Below are positions 1 to 9,082 of a stretch of 64,000 nt of DNA, piece by piece (within the stretch, counting starts at the first letter, position 1; every line of letters begins with the position of its first letter). This DNA is from Casimicrobiaceae bacterium. GTDB lineage: Bacteria; Pseudomonadota; Gammaproteobacteria; Burkholderiales; Casimicrobiaceae. A program made the translations under genes and the position numbers. The DNA lies in NCBI GenBank assembly GCA_025056355.1, contig JANWWI010000005.1, positions 1 through 64,000 on the forward strand. The letters run 5' to 3'. The notes beneath the pieces are model-generated. The model was not told the DNA's origin. It was given only the letters and a program-made list of their open reading frames with translations, and did no database searches.

Positions 1-25
1 GGGCCGCTGGTGAGAACTTGTAGCT

Positions 26-301
26 TGTCCTCCCCTTCGCGATAGCGTTGGTGTGGTGGCGCGAAGCGCCGGAGGGGTTGGTCGCAGATGACGACCCCGA
101 TGTCAGTTGCGGAGACTTCTGTCCCATGCCGCACGGTCCGGACCCCTCTGTCGGCCCCGCCGACATCTCCCCTACGGCTTTTGCCGCAGGGGAGAACCCG
201 CAAACGCACTCTCGTTCCAACCGCGCCGCGGCGGAGAACCCAATCTGTCCTCCCCTTCGCGCACGCGAAGGGGAGGTGGCGCAAAGCGCCGGAGGGGTGG
301 G
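26..301. repeat. REP-like palindromic repeat cluster (gene-free 1-335)
   Basis: No convincing gene lies in the first 335 bases. Two direct copies of a 56-bp palindromic unit lie at 26-82 and 246-301. Both begin TGTCCTCCCCTTCGCG, contain a GGCGC-AA-GCGCC type hairpin, and end near GGAGGGGT. Between them, at about 142-196, is an inverted relative (ACCCCTCTGTCGGC, then GCCGAC, then a CTCCCC/GGGGAG pair). The alternation of the two orientations resembles clustered REP elements. Related units recur at 27350-27524 and inside ksgA at 63588-63940. Short open frames over this region are products of the repeat composition. Confidence 0.7.
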
Positions 302-335
302 TACTAAGGACGACCGATCTGCCTGACGCACCACG

Positions 336-1370
336 CTATCTCCCCTGGGCCCGAAGCCGCGCATCAAGCCGCGGATAGACACGGCGCGCATTGCCCTCGA
401 AGATCGCCCGCCGATCCGCCTCCGAAAGGTGCGGGCAAGCTTCGACGAAGCGCTTGGTGTCGTCGTAGTGACGACCGGTCTCCGGATCGATGCCGCGTAC
501 GGCGCCGATCATCTCGCTTGCAAAGAGCACATTGGCAACCGGAATCACCCGATGCAGGAGATCGATTCCGGCTTGGTGGTAGACGCAGGTGTCGAAAAAG
601 ACGTTGCCAAGCAGATGCTCGGGTAGCGGCGGCTTCTTCAATTCCTGCGCGAGGCCGCGGAAGCGTCCCCAGTGATAAGGCACCGCTCCGCCGCCGTGCG
701 GGATTACGAAGCGCAGCGTCGGAAAGTCGCGAAACAGATCGCCCTGCACAAGCTGCATGAAGGCCGTGGTATCGGCGTTCAGATAGTGCGCGCCCGTGGT
801 GTGAAAGCACGGGTTGCACGAGGTGGACACATGGATCATCGCCGGCAGGTCGTACTCCACCATCACCTCGTAAATCGGGTACCACCAGCGATCGGTAAGC
901 GGCGGCTCGCGCCAATGGCCACCCGAAGGGTCCGGATTCAAGTTGATGCCTACGGCGCCGTAGTCGCGCACGCAGCGTTCAATCTCCGGGATGCAGGTCT
1001 TCGGATCCACCCCCGGCGACTGCGGCAGCATCGCCACCGGCACGAAGTGCTCGGGATAGAGCTGGCTCACGCGATAGACCAGCTCGTTACAAATCGCCGC
1101 CCACGTCGCAGAGACCTCGAAGTCGCCAATGTGATGGGCCATGAACGAGGCCCGCGGCGAGAACAGCGTCACATCGTGCCCGCGCTCGCGCATCTGCCTG
1201 AGTTGGTTCGACTCGATCGATTCGCGGATCTCATCGTCCGAGATCTTGAGCTCGGAGGCCTTGGGCCGATTGGCCGGATCGTTGACCGCTGCGATCTGCC
1301 GCTCGCGCCAGTCGGCCAAGGCTTTGGGCGCGGTCGTGTAGTGGCCGTGACAGTCGATCACGAGACTCAT
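336..1370 (-). CDS. ligJ: 4-oxalomesaconate hydratase, amidohydrolase family (LigJ-like)
   Basis: This 344-residue protein matches the LigJ type of amidohydrolase-2 enzymes from end to end as I recall that family. LigJ hydrates 4-oxalomesaconate to 4-carboxy-4-hydroxy-2-oxoadipate in the protocatechuate 4,5-cleavage pathway. The N-terminal metal-binding HGH (His8 and His10) is present. So are the conserved stretches around NLNPDPSGG, MIHVSTSCNP, IPHGGGAVPYHWGR and ASEMIGAVRG, the last holding the conserved Glu. The start codon overlaps the stop of the upstream ModA-like gene by ATGA, so the two are translationally coupled. No other protocatechuate 4,5-pathway gene is in the window, but a ferulate-type cluster lies about 4 kb away. 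Confidence 0.88.
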   Translation of the reverse strand: MSLVIDCHGHYTTAPKALADWRERQIAAVNDPANRPKASELKISDDEIRESIESNQLRQMRERGHDVTLFSPRASFMAHHIGDFEVSATWAAICNELVYRVSQLYPEHFVPVAMLPQSPGVDPKTCIPEIERCVRDYGAVGINLNPDPSGGHWREPPLTDRWWYPIYEVMVEYDLPAMIHVSTSCNPCFHTTGAHYLNADTTAFMQLVQGDLFRDFPTLRFVIPHGGGAVPYHWGRFRGLAQELKKPPLPEHLLGNVFFDTCVYHQAGIDLLHRVIPVANVLFASEMIGAVRGIDPETGRHYDDTKRFVEACPHLSEADRRAIFEGNARRVYPRLDARLRAQGR

Positions 1371-2146
1371 GCGATGGGCTCCATGCCATGCTCACGTAGC
1401 AGGGGCGCGGCTTCGCTTGAGCGCACGAAGCAGAGATACGCAAGTGCCGCTTCCGGGTCTTTGGCACGCGCCCCGACCGCCCCGCCAAAGACCGTGTCGA
1501 TTTCGGCACCCGGCGGCAAAAGCCCGACGATGCGCACACCAGGCACACCCCGCAGTTCGCTCAACTGCTGAATGCCGAGCGCAACACGGCCTTCGGCGAT
1601 CAACTGCGCCACCGGCACCCCAGGCGGGGCTTCAACGAGCCGCTCGGCAAGCTGCTCGGCAAGACCCCACTGCGCAAGCCGCTGCCGCAGCGCCTTGCCG
1701 CTTGGCCCCGTCGAGTGCCCAACACTCGGTGCGGCCGAAAGCGCGGCTTTCAGCGCTTCGAGGCTCGAGATGTCCGGCGCCTCGGCCCCCTCGGCCACTG
1801 CAACTGCACTTTGCGAACGCATGAGCGGCGTCACACTGTCGGGCCGCACGTGGCCCTCCGCCGCGAGCCGCACGAGCGCATCCTGCGCGAGCAGCACAAG
1901 GTCGAAGGCTTCGCCGGATGCGACACGGTGCGCCGCATCCACGCCACCGACGGCCTCAAGCACCAGCCGCTGGTCGGTGGCCGCTTCAAACTGCGCCGCA
2001 AGCGCAGCATGCACGTGTCGCGTGGCCATGGAGCCGATGCCGGTGAGTGCGCTCGCCGGTCGCGGCGTGGCGGGCACATCAGAAGCTGGTTGCGGTGCAA
2101 GCGTGGCCATGTCGGCATTGTCGGGAGGGACCCTGGCCTTGGGCAT
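1367..2146 (-). CDS. ModA-like substrate-binding-fold protein
   Basis: A 259-residue protein with the layout of a molybdate-type (ModA-like) periplasmic binding fold. It has a central GHSTGPSGKALRQ region, a LGIQQLSEL segment and a C-terminal EAAPLLREHGMEPI ending typical of the family. It has no hydrophobic signal peptide from any plausible start, including the ATG at 2110 and the ATG at 2020, and there are no ModB or ModC genes nearby. It precedes and overlaps ligJ, so it is probably co-transcribed with it. It may be a cytosolic ligand-binding protein rather than a transporter part. The function is unknown. Confidence 0.65.
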   Translation of the reverse strand: MPKARVPPDNADMATLAPQPASDVPATPRPASALTGIGSMATRHVHAALAAQFEAATDQRLVLEAVGGVDAAHRVASGEAFDLVLLAQDALVRLAAEGHVRPDSVTPLMRSQSAVAVAEGAEAPDISSLEALKAALSAAPSVGHSTGPSGKALRQRLAQWGLAEQLAERLVEAPPGVPVAQLIAEGRVALGIQQLSELRGVPGVRIVGLLPPGAEIDTVFGGAVGARAKDPEAALAYLCFVRSSEAAPLLREHGMEPIA

Positions 2147-2236
2147 TACTTCTGCGGCCTACCAGATATGCTTTTTTGGAAGTGTCGGCCGTCCGTCATG
2201 GGCTCCTTGACCGTCAACCCGCATCAGCCTATAGTC

Positions 2237-2491
2237 ATGACCATGGTCACCAATCCCCGATGTCGCGTTATTCAAGCCTCCGAGTTCAAGGCGCGCTGCC
2301 TGGCCCTCATGGATGAGGCCGCGGCGACGGGCGAAGTCTTCGTGATCACCAAAAACGGCAAACCAGTGGCCGAGCTGCGCGCCTACCAGGGCGAGCGCGC
2401 ACCCTCGCCGTTTGGCCTGCATCCCGACACGAAAATTCTTGGCGACATCATCTCGCCGCTCGATCCCGCGGACTGGAACGTGCTCGCGTGA
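2237..2491 (+). CDS. Phd/YefM-family antitoxin
   Basis: This 84-residue protein carries the Phd/YefM pattern: an N-terminal ASEFKARCLALMDEA helix followed by VFVITKNGKPVAEL. That N-terminal domain binds the operator, while the acidic, Pro-rich C-terminus (from about residue 55) should wrap the toxin. The ATG at 2237 is chosen because homology begins there; the second ATG at 2243 is an alternative. The gene overlaps the PIN toxin by GTGA (stop 2489-2491, toxin GTG 2488), the usual antitoxin-first arrangement. Confidence 0.85.
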   Translation: MTMVTNPRCRVIQASEFKARCLALMDEAAATGEVFVITKNGKPVAELRAYQGERAPSPFGLHPDTKILGDIISPLDPADWNVLA

Positions 2492-2886
2492 TTCTCGACA
2501 CGCACGTCCTGATCTGGCTCGACTGCGACGATCCGACGCTCGGCCCAGCGGCGCGCGCGGCCGTACTCGCCGAGTGGCGCGCTGGACGCGTTGCGGTGAG
2601 TGCCATCACGTTCTGGGAGGTGGCGATGCTCGTTGACCGTGCGCGGCTACAACTCCCCCATACGCCCGCCGCGTGGCGCGCCCGGTGGCTCGCAGCCGGG
2701 CTTACGGAAATTCCGCTCGACGGCCGCATCGCGGTGGCCGCCACGCAGCTCAACGACTTTCATCGCGATCCGGCCGATCGCTTCATCCTCGCCACCGCCA
2801 ACGATCTCGCCCAGCCCTTACTGACAGCGGATCGCCAACTCCTCGCGTGGCGGGGCCCGGGCGAGCGGCTCGACGCCACGCGGTAA
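2488..2886 (+). CDS. VapC-type PIN-domain toxin
   Basis: A 132-residue PIN-domain protein, predicted to be a Mg-dependent ribonuclease toxin. The acidic residues expected of the family are visible: Asp in ILDTHVL at the N-terminus, Glu in ITFWEVAML (about residue 44), and Asp residues in HRDPADRFILATA (about residue 93). It starts with GTG inside the antitoxin stop codon. Length is normal for VapC proteins. The pairing of a Phd/YefM antitoxin with a PIN toxin is a common mixed arrangement. Confidence 0.87.
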   Translation: MILDTHVLIWLDCDDPTLGPAARAAVLAEWRAGRVAVSAITFWEVAMLVDRARLQLPHTPAAWRARWLAAGLTEIPLDGRIAVAATQLNDFHRDPADRFILATANDLAQPLLTADRQLLAWRGPGERLDATR

Positions 2887-2900
2887 TTTCGCCCCACCGC

Positions 2901-3812
2901 ATGGACTTGAAGCAAATCGAATACTTCGTGCGTGTGGCCGAAGTGGGCAGCTTCTCGGGCGCGGCACGCCTGCTGGGTATCGCGCAGCCGGCACTTTCGC
3001 GCCAGATTCGGCAGCTTGAGGTGGAGCTTCGCCAAACGCTCTTCGTCCGCGACGGTCGCGGCGCCAAGCCCACCGAGGCAGGCGAACTCCTGCTCGCCCA
3101 CGGCCGGGCGATCCTGCACCGCCTCGAGACCGCCCGCGAAGAGCTGGCCGGTGCCCGGGGGCGCCTCGCCGGACATGTCGCGATCGGCCTGCCACCCAGC
3201 GTGGCGCGTGTGGTGACGGTGCCGTTGACCCGCGCGTTTCGGATAGCGCTTCCCGAGGCCACGCTCTCAATTGGGGAAGGACTCTCAAGCGCCCTGCTCG
3301 AGGGCTTACGCCAAGGCCGCTTCGATCTTGCCGTGCTCTACGACGCCCAGCCAGCGCCCGAGATCGAACTCACCGACTTGTTCGAAGAGGAGCTCTGGCT
3401 GATCGAGGGACGGCTAAAGCGCGCGAGCCCACGGCGAGGCCCAGTGCCACTTTCCGAACTTGCGGGCACGCCGCTGATCATCCCCTCGCGGCCGAACGCG
3501 ATCCGGCTTCGCGTGGAGCGGGCGCTTGCCGAACTGGGCGCGCGGCCGAAGGTCGCTCTCGAAATCGACGGGGTTGCTGCGATCCTCGACCTCGTGGCCG
3601 AGGGCTTCGGCGCAGCGGTGCTGCCCCCCTATGCCCTTGCCGGACAGCGCGTGCCGCGCCGCTTCACGCTTCGCCGCTTCTCGCCCGCGCTTGGGCACCG
3701 GATCGGGCTTGCCACGAGTGCGCTCCGGCCGCTCACACGCACCCAGCAGGAAACGCAGCGAATGCTCGCCGAGGTGATCCGCCGCGAGCTCGCCGCGGCG
3801 GCAAAGCGGTGA
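2901..3812 (+). CDS. LysR-family transcriptional regulator
   Basis: This 303-residue protein has a LysR winged helix-turn-helix at residues 1-60 (MDLKQIEYFVRVAEVGSFSG, then AQPALSRQIRQLE). An effector domain fills the rest, with the usual LPPYAL segment near the end. The ATG at 2901 is used because the family begins with MDLKQ; the open frame extends further upstream but only over vapC. It lies 14 bp after vapC and ends 30 bp before a convergent TRAP binding-protein gene. It resembles NAC/CbbR-like aromatic-catabolism regulators only generally. The target cannot be told from sequence. Confidence 0.85.
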   Translation: MDLKQIEYFVRVAEVGSFSGAARLLGIAQPALSRQIRQLEVELRQTLFVRDGRGAKPTEAGELLLAHGRAILHRLETAREELAGARGRLAGHVAIGLPPSVARVVTVPLTRAFRIALPEATLSIGEGLSSALLEGLRQGRFDLAVLYDAQPAPEIELTDLFEEELWLIEGRLKRASPRRGPVPLSELAGTPLIIPSRPNAIRLRVERALAELGARPKVALEIDGVAAILDLVAEGFGAAVLPPYALAGQRVPRRFTLRRFSPALGHRIGLATSALRPLTRTQQETQRMLAEVIRRELAAAAKR

Positions 3813-3842
3813 GTCGCAACGTCCGGCAAGCGTCCTGCTTCT

Positions 3843-4880
3843 TCAGCCCTTCGCGTGCTTCTCAACGAGCGCCCGTGCTTCGCGGATGAGCGCCGCGCCA
3901 TCGATGTTTTTGCTCTTGACCTCGGCCACCCAGTCGTCGGCAACCGCCGAGGCCGCACGCTTCCAGCGCGCGGTCTCGTTTGCATCCAGCTCGATGATCC
4001 GGTTGCCCGCTCTGACTGCAAGCTCTCGACCCTCGCGGTCCCCCTCGTCCATCGCTCGACCGAAAAGGGCCGCAACCTCGATGCCCGAGTTGTCATCGAT
4101 CACTTTCTTCAGATCTGCCGGCAGCTTGTCATAGGCCGCCTTGTTCATCGCGAAGACGAAGGTCTGGGTGTAGAGCCCCTGCGGTCCGGTGAAGCCGGTG
4201 TGGTTCTTGACGAGCTGCTGCACTTTGACCGCAGGCACCACTTCCCACGGAATCGTCGTGCCGTCGATCACACCCTTCGAGAGCGCCTCGGTCACTGCCG
4301 GCACCGGCATGCCAACCGGGGTAGCGCCGAGCTTGGTGAGCATGTTGTTAATCACTCGGGAACCGCCGCGAATCTTCATGCCGCGAAGGCTTTCGAGACT
4401 GGTGACCGGATCCTTCGTGTGGAACAACCCAGGGCCGTGGATGTGATTGCAGATCACCTTGACGTCACGGAACTCTTCGGCGGCGAATCGGGCACAGAAC
4501 TCATGGAAGGCCCGCGAGCCGGGTTCGGCACGGCCGGTCGTAAACGGCAATTCGAAGGTCTCGGCCCGATTGAAGCGCCCCGGCGTATAGCCGAGCACGG
4601 TCCAGGTGATGTCGATCACACCGTCCTTGACCTGATCGAACAGCGACTGCGGCGTGCCGCCCAACTGCATGGAGGGAAAGATTTGCACCTTGATGCGGCC
4701 GCCGGAATCACGTTCCACCTTCTGCGCCCACGGCGTGATTGCTTTCGCCGGGATCGTGGCCTGCGCGGGCAGGAAATGCTGTAGACGCAGATTAACCGGA
4801 CTCTGCGCGCGGGCCAGGCAACCTGCCGCCAACACGGAAGCACCGGCTGTACCGAGCATGAGATCGCGACGAGTCAGCAT
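3843..4880 (-). CDS. TRAP transporter solute-binding protein DctP (solitary)
   Basis: A 345-residue DctP-family periplasmic binding protein for an organic acid or similar solute. The start at 4880 is set by a strong GGAGGA Shine-Dalgarno and by the leader. The leader has a twin-arginine-like TRRDLMLG at residues 3-10 and a possible lipobox, LAAGC, at about residue 19-23. The ligand-binding Arg region is SLRGMKIRGGSR, and the later DGTTIPWEVVPA segment is also typical. No DctQ or DctM gene is adjacent. The divergent neighbour is the enoyl-CoA hydratase/feruloyl-CoA synthase cluster, so an aromatic or phenylpropanoid acid is a plausible ligand; that is inference. Confidence 0.88.
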   Translation of the reverse strand: MLTRRDLMLGTAGASVLAAGCLARAQSPVNLRLQHFLPAQATIPAKAITPWAQKVERDSGGRIKVQIFPSMQLGGTPQSLFDQVKDGVIDITWTVLGYTPGRFNRAETFELPFTTGRAEPGSRAFHEFCARFAAEEFRDVKVICNHIHGPGLFHTKDPVTSLESLRGMKIRGGSRVINNMLTKLGATPVGMPVPAVTEALSKGVIDGTTIPWEVVPAVKVQQLVKNHTGFTGPQGLYTQTFVFAMNKAAYDKLPADLKKVIDDNSGIEVAALFGRAMDEGDREGRELAVRAGNRIIELDANETARWKRAASAVADDWVAEVKSKNIDGAALIREARALVEKHAKG

Positions 4881-5166
4881 GACATCCTCCTTCAACGTAA
4901 GAGATCCGTGCCGCTCTTTTGGGGGACAACCAAAAAGGCCACCGTTCAACCCGGGGCCCTGGGATACAGGCAAGCGGCTGATGTCGAGAGCGTACGCGCC
5001 GATGCGCTGGCCCCGATGCGGGAAACCGTCATCAAGGCCCGCCGTTGCGTTCTAACAGATAGATCGTTTTCGCATATAAAGTCCACGCGAATAAGGCATG
5101 CTGCCTGTTGGAATTGCGCCTCGCATCCCAGCCGACTGCTCTCCCACGGCAACGGTCTTACCCACG

Positions 5167-5949
5167 ATGCTGCATTGCCAACTTCGCGACCGGATCCTGC
5201 TCGTACGTCTGGATCGCCCTGAGAAACGCAACGCGCTGTCGGACACGCTGATGCGGGCCCTGGCTGAGACGCTGCGCACGGTGCCGAACGAGGCGGCCGC
5301 GGTCGTCATCCACGGCAGCGGCGAGCACTTCTGCGCGGGCTTGGATCTCGCAGAACTTCGCGAGCGGGATGCTGCGGAGGGGCTCGCGCATTCGCGCCTC
5401 TGGCATGAGGTCATGAATGCGATCGAGTTCGGCCGCGTGCCGGCCATTGCCGCCCTGCACGGTGCGGTCGTGGGCGGCGGACTGGAACTGGCCACTGCCT
5501 GCCACCTGCGCGTAGCCGATGCAAGCGCCTACTTCGCCCTGCCCGAGGGCTCGCGCGGCATCTTCGTCGGCGGTGGCGGCTCGGTGCGCATTGCGCGGCT
5601 CATTGGTGCCTCGCGCATGCTCGACATGATGATGACCGGCCGCGTGTACGACGCAGAGGCAGCCGAGCGCATCGGCCTCGTGCATTACCGCGTGGAGGCC
5701 GGCCAGGCGCTCGAAAGAGCGCTCGCACTCGCCGAACGTGTGGCGGCGAACGCGCCGCTCACCAACTACGCGCTCATGCATGCGCTGCCGCGAATCGCCG
5801 AACAGCCGGCAGACCATGGCCTCTTCACCGAGGCGCTCATGTCCGCGATCGCCCAGAGTGCACCGGAGGCCAAGGCCCGTCTGCGAGACTTCCTCGAGGG
5901 GCGCGCGGCCAAGGTTGAACGCCCGCAAGCCCCGCACAGCGACTCATGA
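5167..5949 (+). CDS. Enoyl-CoA hydratase/isomerase (crotonase) family protein
   Basis: A 260-residue crotonase. The oxyanion-hole segments HFCAGLDL and AVVGGGLELA are present, and the Glu in LPEGSRG is at the usual catalytic position. The ATG at 5167 fits the family N-terminus (LRDRILLVRLDRPEKRNA); the frame is open back to an ATG at 5098, giving a longer but atypical start. It is the first gene of a four-gene cluster with ATGA overlaps. By context it hydrates, and may cleave, a hydroxycinnamoyl-CoA made by the next gene product. I cannot tell a hydratase-lyase (vanillin-forming) from a plain beta-oxidation hydratase by eye. Confidence 0.85.
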   Translation: MLHCQLRDRILLVRLDRPEKRNALSDTLMRALAETLRTVPNEAAAVVIHGSGEHFCAGLDLAELRERDAAEGLAHSRLWHEVMNAIEFGRVPAIAALHGAVVGGGLELATACHLRVADASAYFALPEGSRGIFVGGGGSVRIARLIGASRMLDMMMTGRVYDAEAAERIGLVHYRVEAGQALERALALAERVAANAPLTNYALMHALPRIAEQPADHGLFTEALMSAIAQSAPEAKARLRDFLEGRAAKVERPQAPHSDS

Positions 5950-7850
5950 GCCGCTCCGACGCGATTGCCTACCGTGCATTCACCTTCGGTGTGACCGAGG
6001 TCGAGGTCACCACCCGCGGCGACAGCACGTATCTGCGTGCCCCGCAGCCGCTCGCCACGCACGCGACGAGCCTCGTCGATCGGCTGGAGCACTGGGCCCG
6101 CGTGGCCCCCGAGCGCACCTTCCTCGCCGAGCGCGAACGGCGACGCGATGGCTCGCGCGGAGACTGGCGCCGCCTCAGCTACGCTGACGCACTCGGAAAA
6201 GCGCGCGCGATCGCTGCGGCCCTGCTCGATCGCGAACTCTCGGCCGAGCGGCCGATCGCGATCCTCTCGGGCAATTCCCTCGAGCACGCGCTCCTTGCGC
6301 TCGGCGCAATGATCGCCGGGATCCCGTTTGCTCCGATCTCGCCGGCCTACGCGCTTGCGAGCCGCGATCACGCGCGGCTGCGGCACGTCCTCGACCTGCT
6401 CACGCCAGGCCTCGTCTTCGTGCAGGAAACTGGCCCCTTCGCTCGGGCGATCGCAGCGGCGGTCGCACCTGGCACCGAAGTCCTCGCCGTCACGGGCTCG
6501 CTGGACGATCGGCCGGTCACGCCGTTTGCGGCTTTGCTGAACACCCCGCCTTCGGCTCGCGTCGATGCCGCGCGCACCGCACTTGGCCCGGACACGATCG
6601 TGAAGTTTCTCTTCACGAGCGGATCGACCCAGGCCCCGAAGGCGGTCATCAACACCGCGCGGATGCTCTGTGCCAACCAGCAGCAGATCGCCCAGGCAAT
6701 GCCCGATCTTGGGCGAACGCCACCGGTGCTGCTCGACTGGCTGCCGTGGAACCATACCTTCGGTGGCAACCACAATTTCGGGCTCGTGCTCTGGCATGGC
6801 GGCACGCTCTACATCGATGAAGGCCGCCCGACGCGCGAGGAGTTTCCGCGCACACTCGCCAACCTGCGCGAGATCACCCCCACCCACTACTTCAACGTGC
6901 CGCTCGGCTGGACGCTGCTCGCCGAAGCCCTCGACGCTGACGCGGCCCTGCGCAAGCAATTCTTTTCGCGGCTTACGCTGTGTTTTTATGCCGGGGCAGC
7001 GCTCGCACAGCCGACTTGGGACGCGCTGCATCGTCTGGCCGAGGAGACCCTTGGCGAGCGCGTGGTCATCGCAACCGGCCTTGGCATGACCGAGACCGCA
7101 CCGTTTGCGCTCTTTCCCCCGGGGCCGGACATCCGCTCGGGCGACGTCGGACTGCCGGCGCCGGGCCTGGAAGTCAAGCTCACGCCGCACGAGGGCAAGC
7201 TCGCGCTCGCCTACCGCGGCCCGAACGTCACGCCGGGCTACTGGCGCATGCCGGAGGCTACGCGCGCTGCCTTCGACGAGGAAGGCTTCTTCATCTCGGG
7301 CGATGCCGTGGCCTGGATCGATCCGAGCACGCCGCGACGCGGCCTGCGCTTCGATGGTCGCACCGTGGAGGATTTCAAGCTCGCAAGCGGCACCTTCGTG
7401 AGCGTGGGGCCCTTGCGGCTCAGCCTGCTCGCCGCACTCGCCCCCTACGCCCAGGACGTGGTGCTCACCGGGTTGAACCGCGAGGACGTCGGGGCACTGG
7501 TCTTTCCCACGCCCGCGCTTAGCCAACTGGCCGAGGGCGCACCGCTGGCCGAGGCCATTCATCACCCAGCCGTGCGCGCGCACTTTGCCGCTGCGCTCGC
7601 ACGCCTCGCCGGGCAGGCCACGGGCAGCGCGAGCCGGGTGACGCGCCTCGCCATCCTCACCGAGCCGCCAAGCCTCGATGCGGGCGAAATCACCGACAAG
7701 GGCTCGATCAACCAGCGCGCGGTCCTCACGCGGCGGGCGGCGCTTGTGGATGCGTTACACGACGGAAGCCTGCCCGGGGCGATCGTGCTCGGGCAGGCTG
7801 CGTCTGCGACCCTTGAACACGCCACCAAGACGACCGGAGCGCAGCGATGA
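5946..7850 (+). CDS. fcs: Feruloyl-CoA synthase (ANL superfamily)
   Basis: This 634-residue acyl-CoA synthetase activates hydroxycinnamic acids such as ferulate with ATP and CoA. The adenylation P-loop is FTSGSTQAPKAVINT (around residue 220), where the usual GSTG-PKG reads GSTQAPKA. It is followed by MLCANQQQI, DWLPWNHTFGGNHN and GLGMTETAP. The C-terminal FDGRTVEDFKLASGTFVSVG is characteristic of feruloyl-CoA synthases. It overlaps the hydratase before it and the thiolase after it by ATGA. The substrate assignment rests on family resemblance and neighbours. Confidence 0.87.
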   Translation: MSRSDAIAYRAFTFGVTEVEVTTRGDSTYLRAPQPLATHATSLVDRLEHWARVAPERTFLAERERRRDGSRGDWRRLSYADALGKARAIAAALLDRELSAERPIAILSGNSLEHALLALGAMIAGIPFAPISPAYALASRDHARLRHVLDLLTPGLVFVQETGPFARAIAAAVAPGTEVLAVTGSLDDRPVTPFAALLNTPPSARVDAARTALGPDTIVKFLFTSGSTQAPKAVINTARMLCANQQQIAQAMPDLGRTPPVLLDWLPWNHTFGGNHNFGLVLWHGGTLYIDEGRPTREEFPRTLANLREITPTHYFNVPLGWTLLAEALDADAALRKQFFSRLTLCFYAGAALAQPTWDALHRLAEETLGERVVIATGLGMTETAPFALFPPGPDIRSGDVGLPAPGLEVKLTPHEGKLALAYRGPNVTPGYWRMPEATRAAFDEEGFFISGDAVAWIDPSTPRRGLRFDGRTVEDFKLASGTFVSVGPLRLSLLAALAPYAQDVVLTGLNREDVGALVFPTPALSQLAEGAPLAEAIHHPAVRAHFAAALARLAGQATGSASRVTRLAILTEPPSLDAGEITDKGSINQRAVLTRRAALVDALHDGSLPGAIVLGQAASATLEHATKTTGAQR

Positions 7851-9082
7851 GCGGCCTCGTGACCCACCATCGCCAAGCGTGGATCGCCGCCGGTGCCCGC
7901 ACCCCCTTCATCGACTATTGCGGGGCACTCGCAGGTGTCTCGCCCACCGACCTCGCGATCCACGCCGCGCGCGCCGCAATCGCCCGCACGGGCCTTGAGC
8001 CGGCTCAGATTGGCGCCACCCTGGCCGGCAACATGGCGCCTGGGGATTTCGACCAGTTCTTTCTGCCGCGTCACATCGGCCTCTACGCGGGGCTTCCGAT
8101 CGAGGCGCCCGCGCTCATGGCGCAACGCATCTGCGGCACCGGGTTCGAGCTGTTCCGTCAAGCGGCGCACTGCATCGACGACGGCGCCGGCGCCGTGCTT
8201 GTGGCCGCAGCCGAGAGCATGTCGCGCAACCCGATTGCCGCCTTCGAGCATCGTCAGGGCTTTCGCCTTGGGGCGCCGGTCGCATTCAAGGACTACCTCT
8301 GGGAAGCGCTCACCGATCCTGCGGTCGGGATCACGATGATTGAGACCGCCGAACGTCTAGCCAAGCGCTATGGCATCACGCGCGAGGCGGTCGACCGCTA
8401 CGCAAGCCGCTCCTTCGAGCGGGCGCTTGCAGCGCAGGCTGCTGGCTTCTTCGACGGCGAGATCGCGCCGGTGACTCCCACGCGCTTCGAGCGCACGGGT
8501 TTCGCCACCCGCCAACTCACGCTGCCGCGCGGCGTCGAACGGCTTGAGCGCGACAGCCACCCGCGGCCCTCGCCGCCGGAGGCACTCGCGCGGCTGCGTC
8601 CGGTCTATCCCGACGGCGTGCAGACGGCGGGCAACAGCTCGGCACTCGTCGATGGGGCGGCGGCCGCGGTTGTCACCGACGAAGCCACCCTCGGGCGACT
8701 CGCCGCGCCGCCACTCGCGCGGCTCGTCGCCACGGCGGTGGTTGGCGTGCCGCCGGAGATCATGGGCATCGGCCCGGCCCCGGCCGTTCGCGCCCTGCTC
8801 GCCGCGACTGGGCTCGCGCTCGATGACATCGACCTCTTCGAAATCAATGAGGCGCAGGGCGCGCAGATCCTTGCGGTGCTCGCCGAACTCGGGCTCGAGC
8901 CCGAGCGCGTCAACGTTCACGGCGGTGCGATCGCCCTTGGGCATCCGCTCGCGGCCACCGGCGTGCGACTCGTGCTCACGCTCGCGCGGGCGCTCGCCGC
9001 GCGCGGCGGGCGACGCGGTATCGCGAGCGCCTGTGTGGGCGGCGGTCAGGGGATTGCGGTGCTGATCGAACGACCGACATGA
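7847..9082 (+). CDS. Thiolase-family acetyl-CoA acyltransferase
   Basis: A 411-residue thiolase. The nucleophilic Cys96 sits in MAQRICGTGFELF. The C-terminal active site is present as VHGGAIALGHPLAATG (His) and ASACVGGGQGIAV (second Cys). It probably cleaves the 3-oxoacyl-CoA produced from a side chain shortened by beta-oxidation, releasing acetyl-CoA and an aromatic acyl-CoA. It overlaps fcs and the thioesterase by ATGA. Confidence 0.88.
   Translation: MSGLVTHHRQAWIAAGARTPFIDYCGALAGVSPTDLAIHAARAAIARTGLEPAQIGATLAGNMAPGDFDQFFLPRHIGLYAGLPIEAPALMAQRICGTGFELFRQAAHCIDDGAGAVLVAAAESMSRNPIAAFEHRQGFRLGAPVAFKDYLWEALTDPAVGITMIETAERLAKRYGITREAVDRYASRSFERALAAQAAGFFDGEIAPVTPTRFERTGFATRQLTLPRGVERLERDSHPRPSPPEALARLRPVYPDGVQTAGNSSALVDGAAAAVVTDEATLGRLAAPPLARLVATAVVGVPPEIMGIGPAPAVRALLAATGLALDDIDLFEINEAQGAQILAVLAELGLEPERVNVHGGAIALGHPLAATGVRLVLTLARALAARGGRRGIASACVGGGQGIAVLIERPT

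Noticed and set aside
1-335. Short open frames over the first 335 bases
   Set aside because: They are explained by the palindromic repeats, which leave several frames open.
5766-7583. Long leftward open frame of 605 codons opposite fcs
   Set aside because: It is the antisense shadow of the crotonase and feruloyl-CoA synthase genes in GC-rich DNA; its product is Arg/Gly/His-rich and has no motif.
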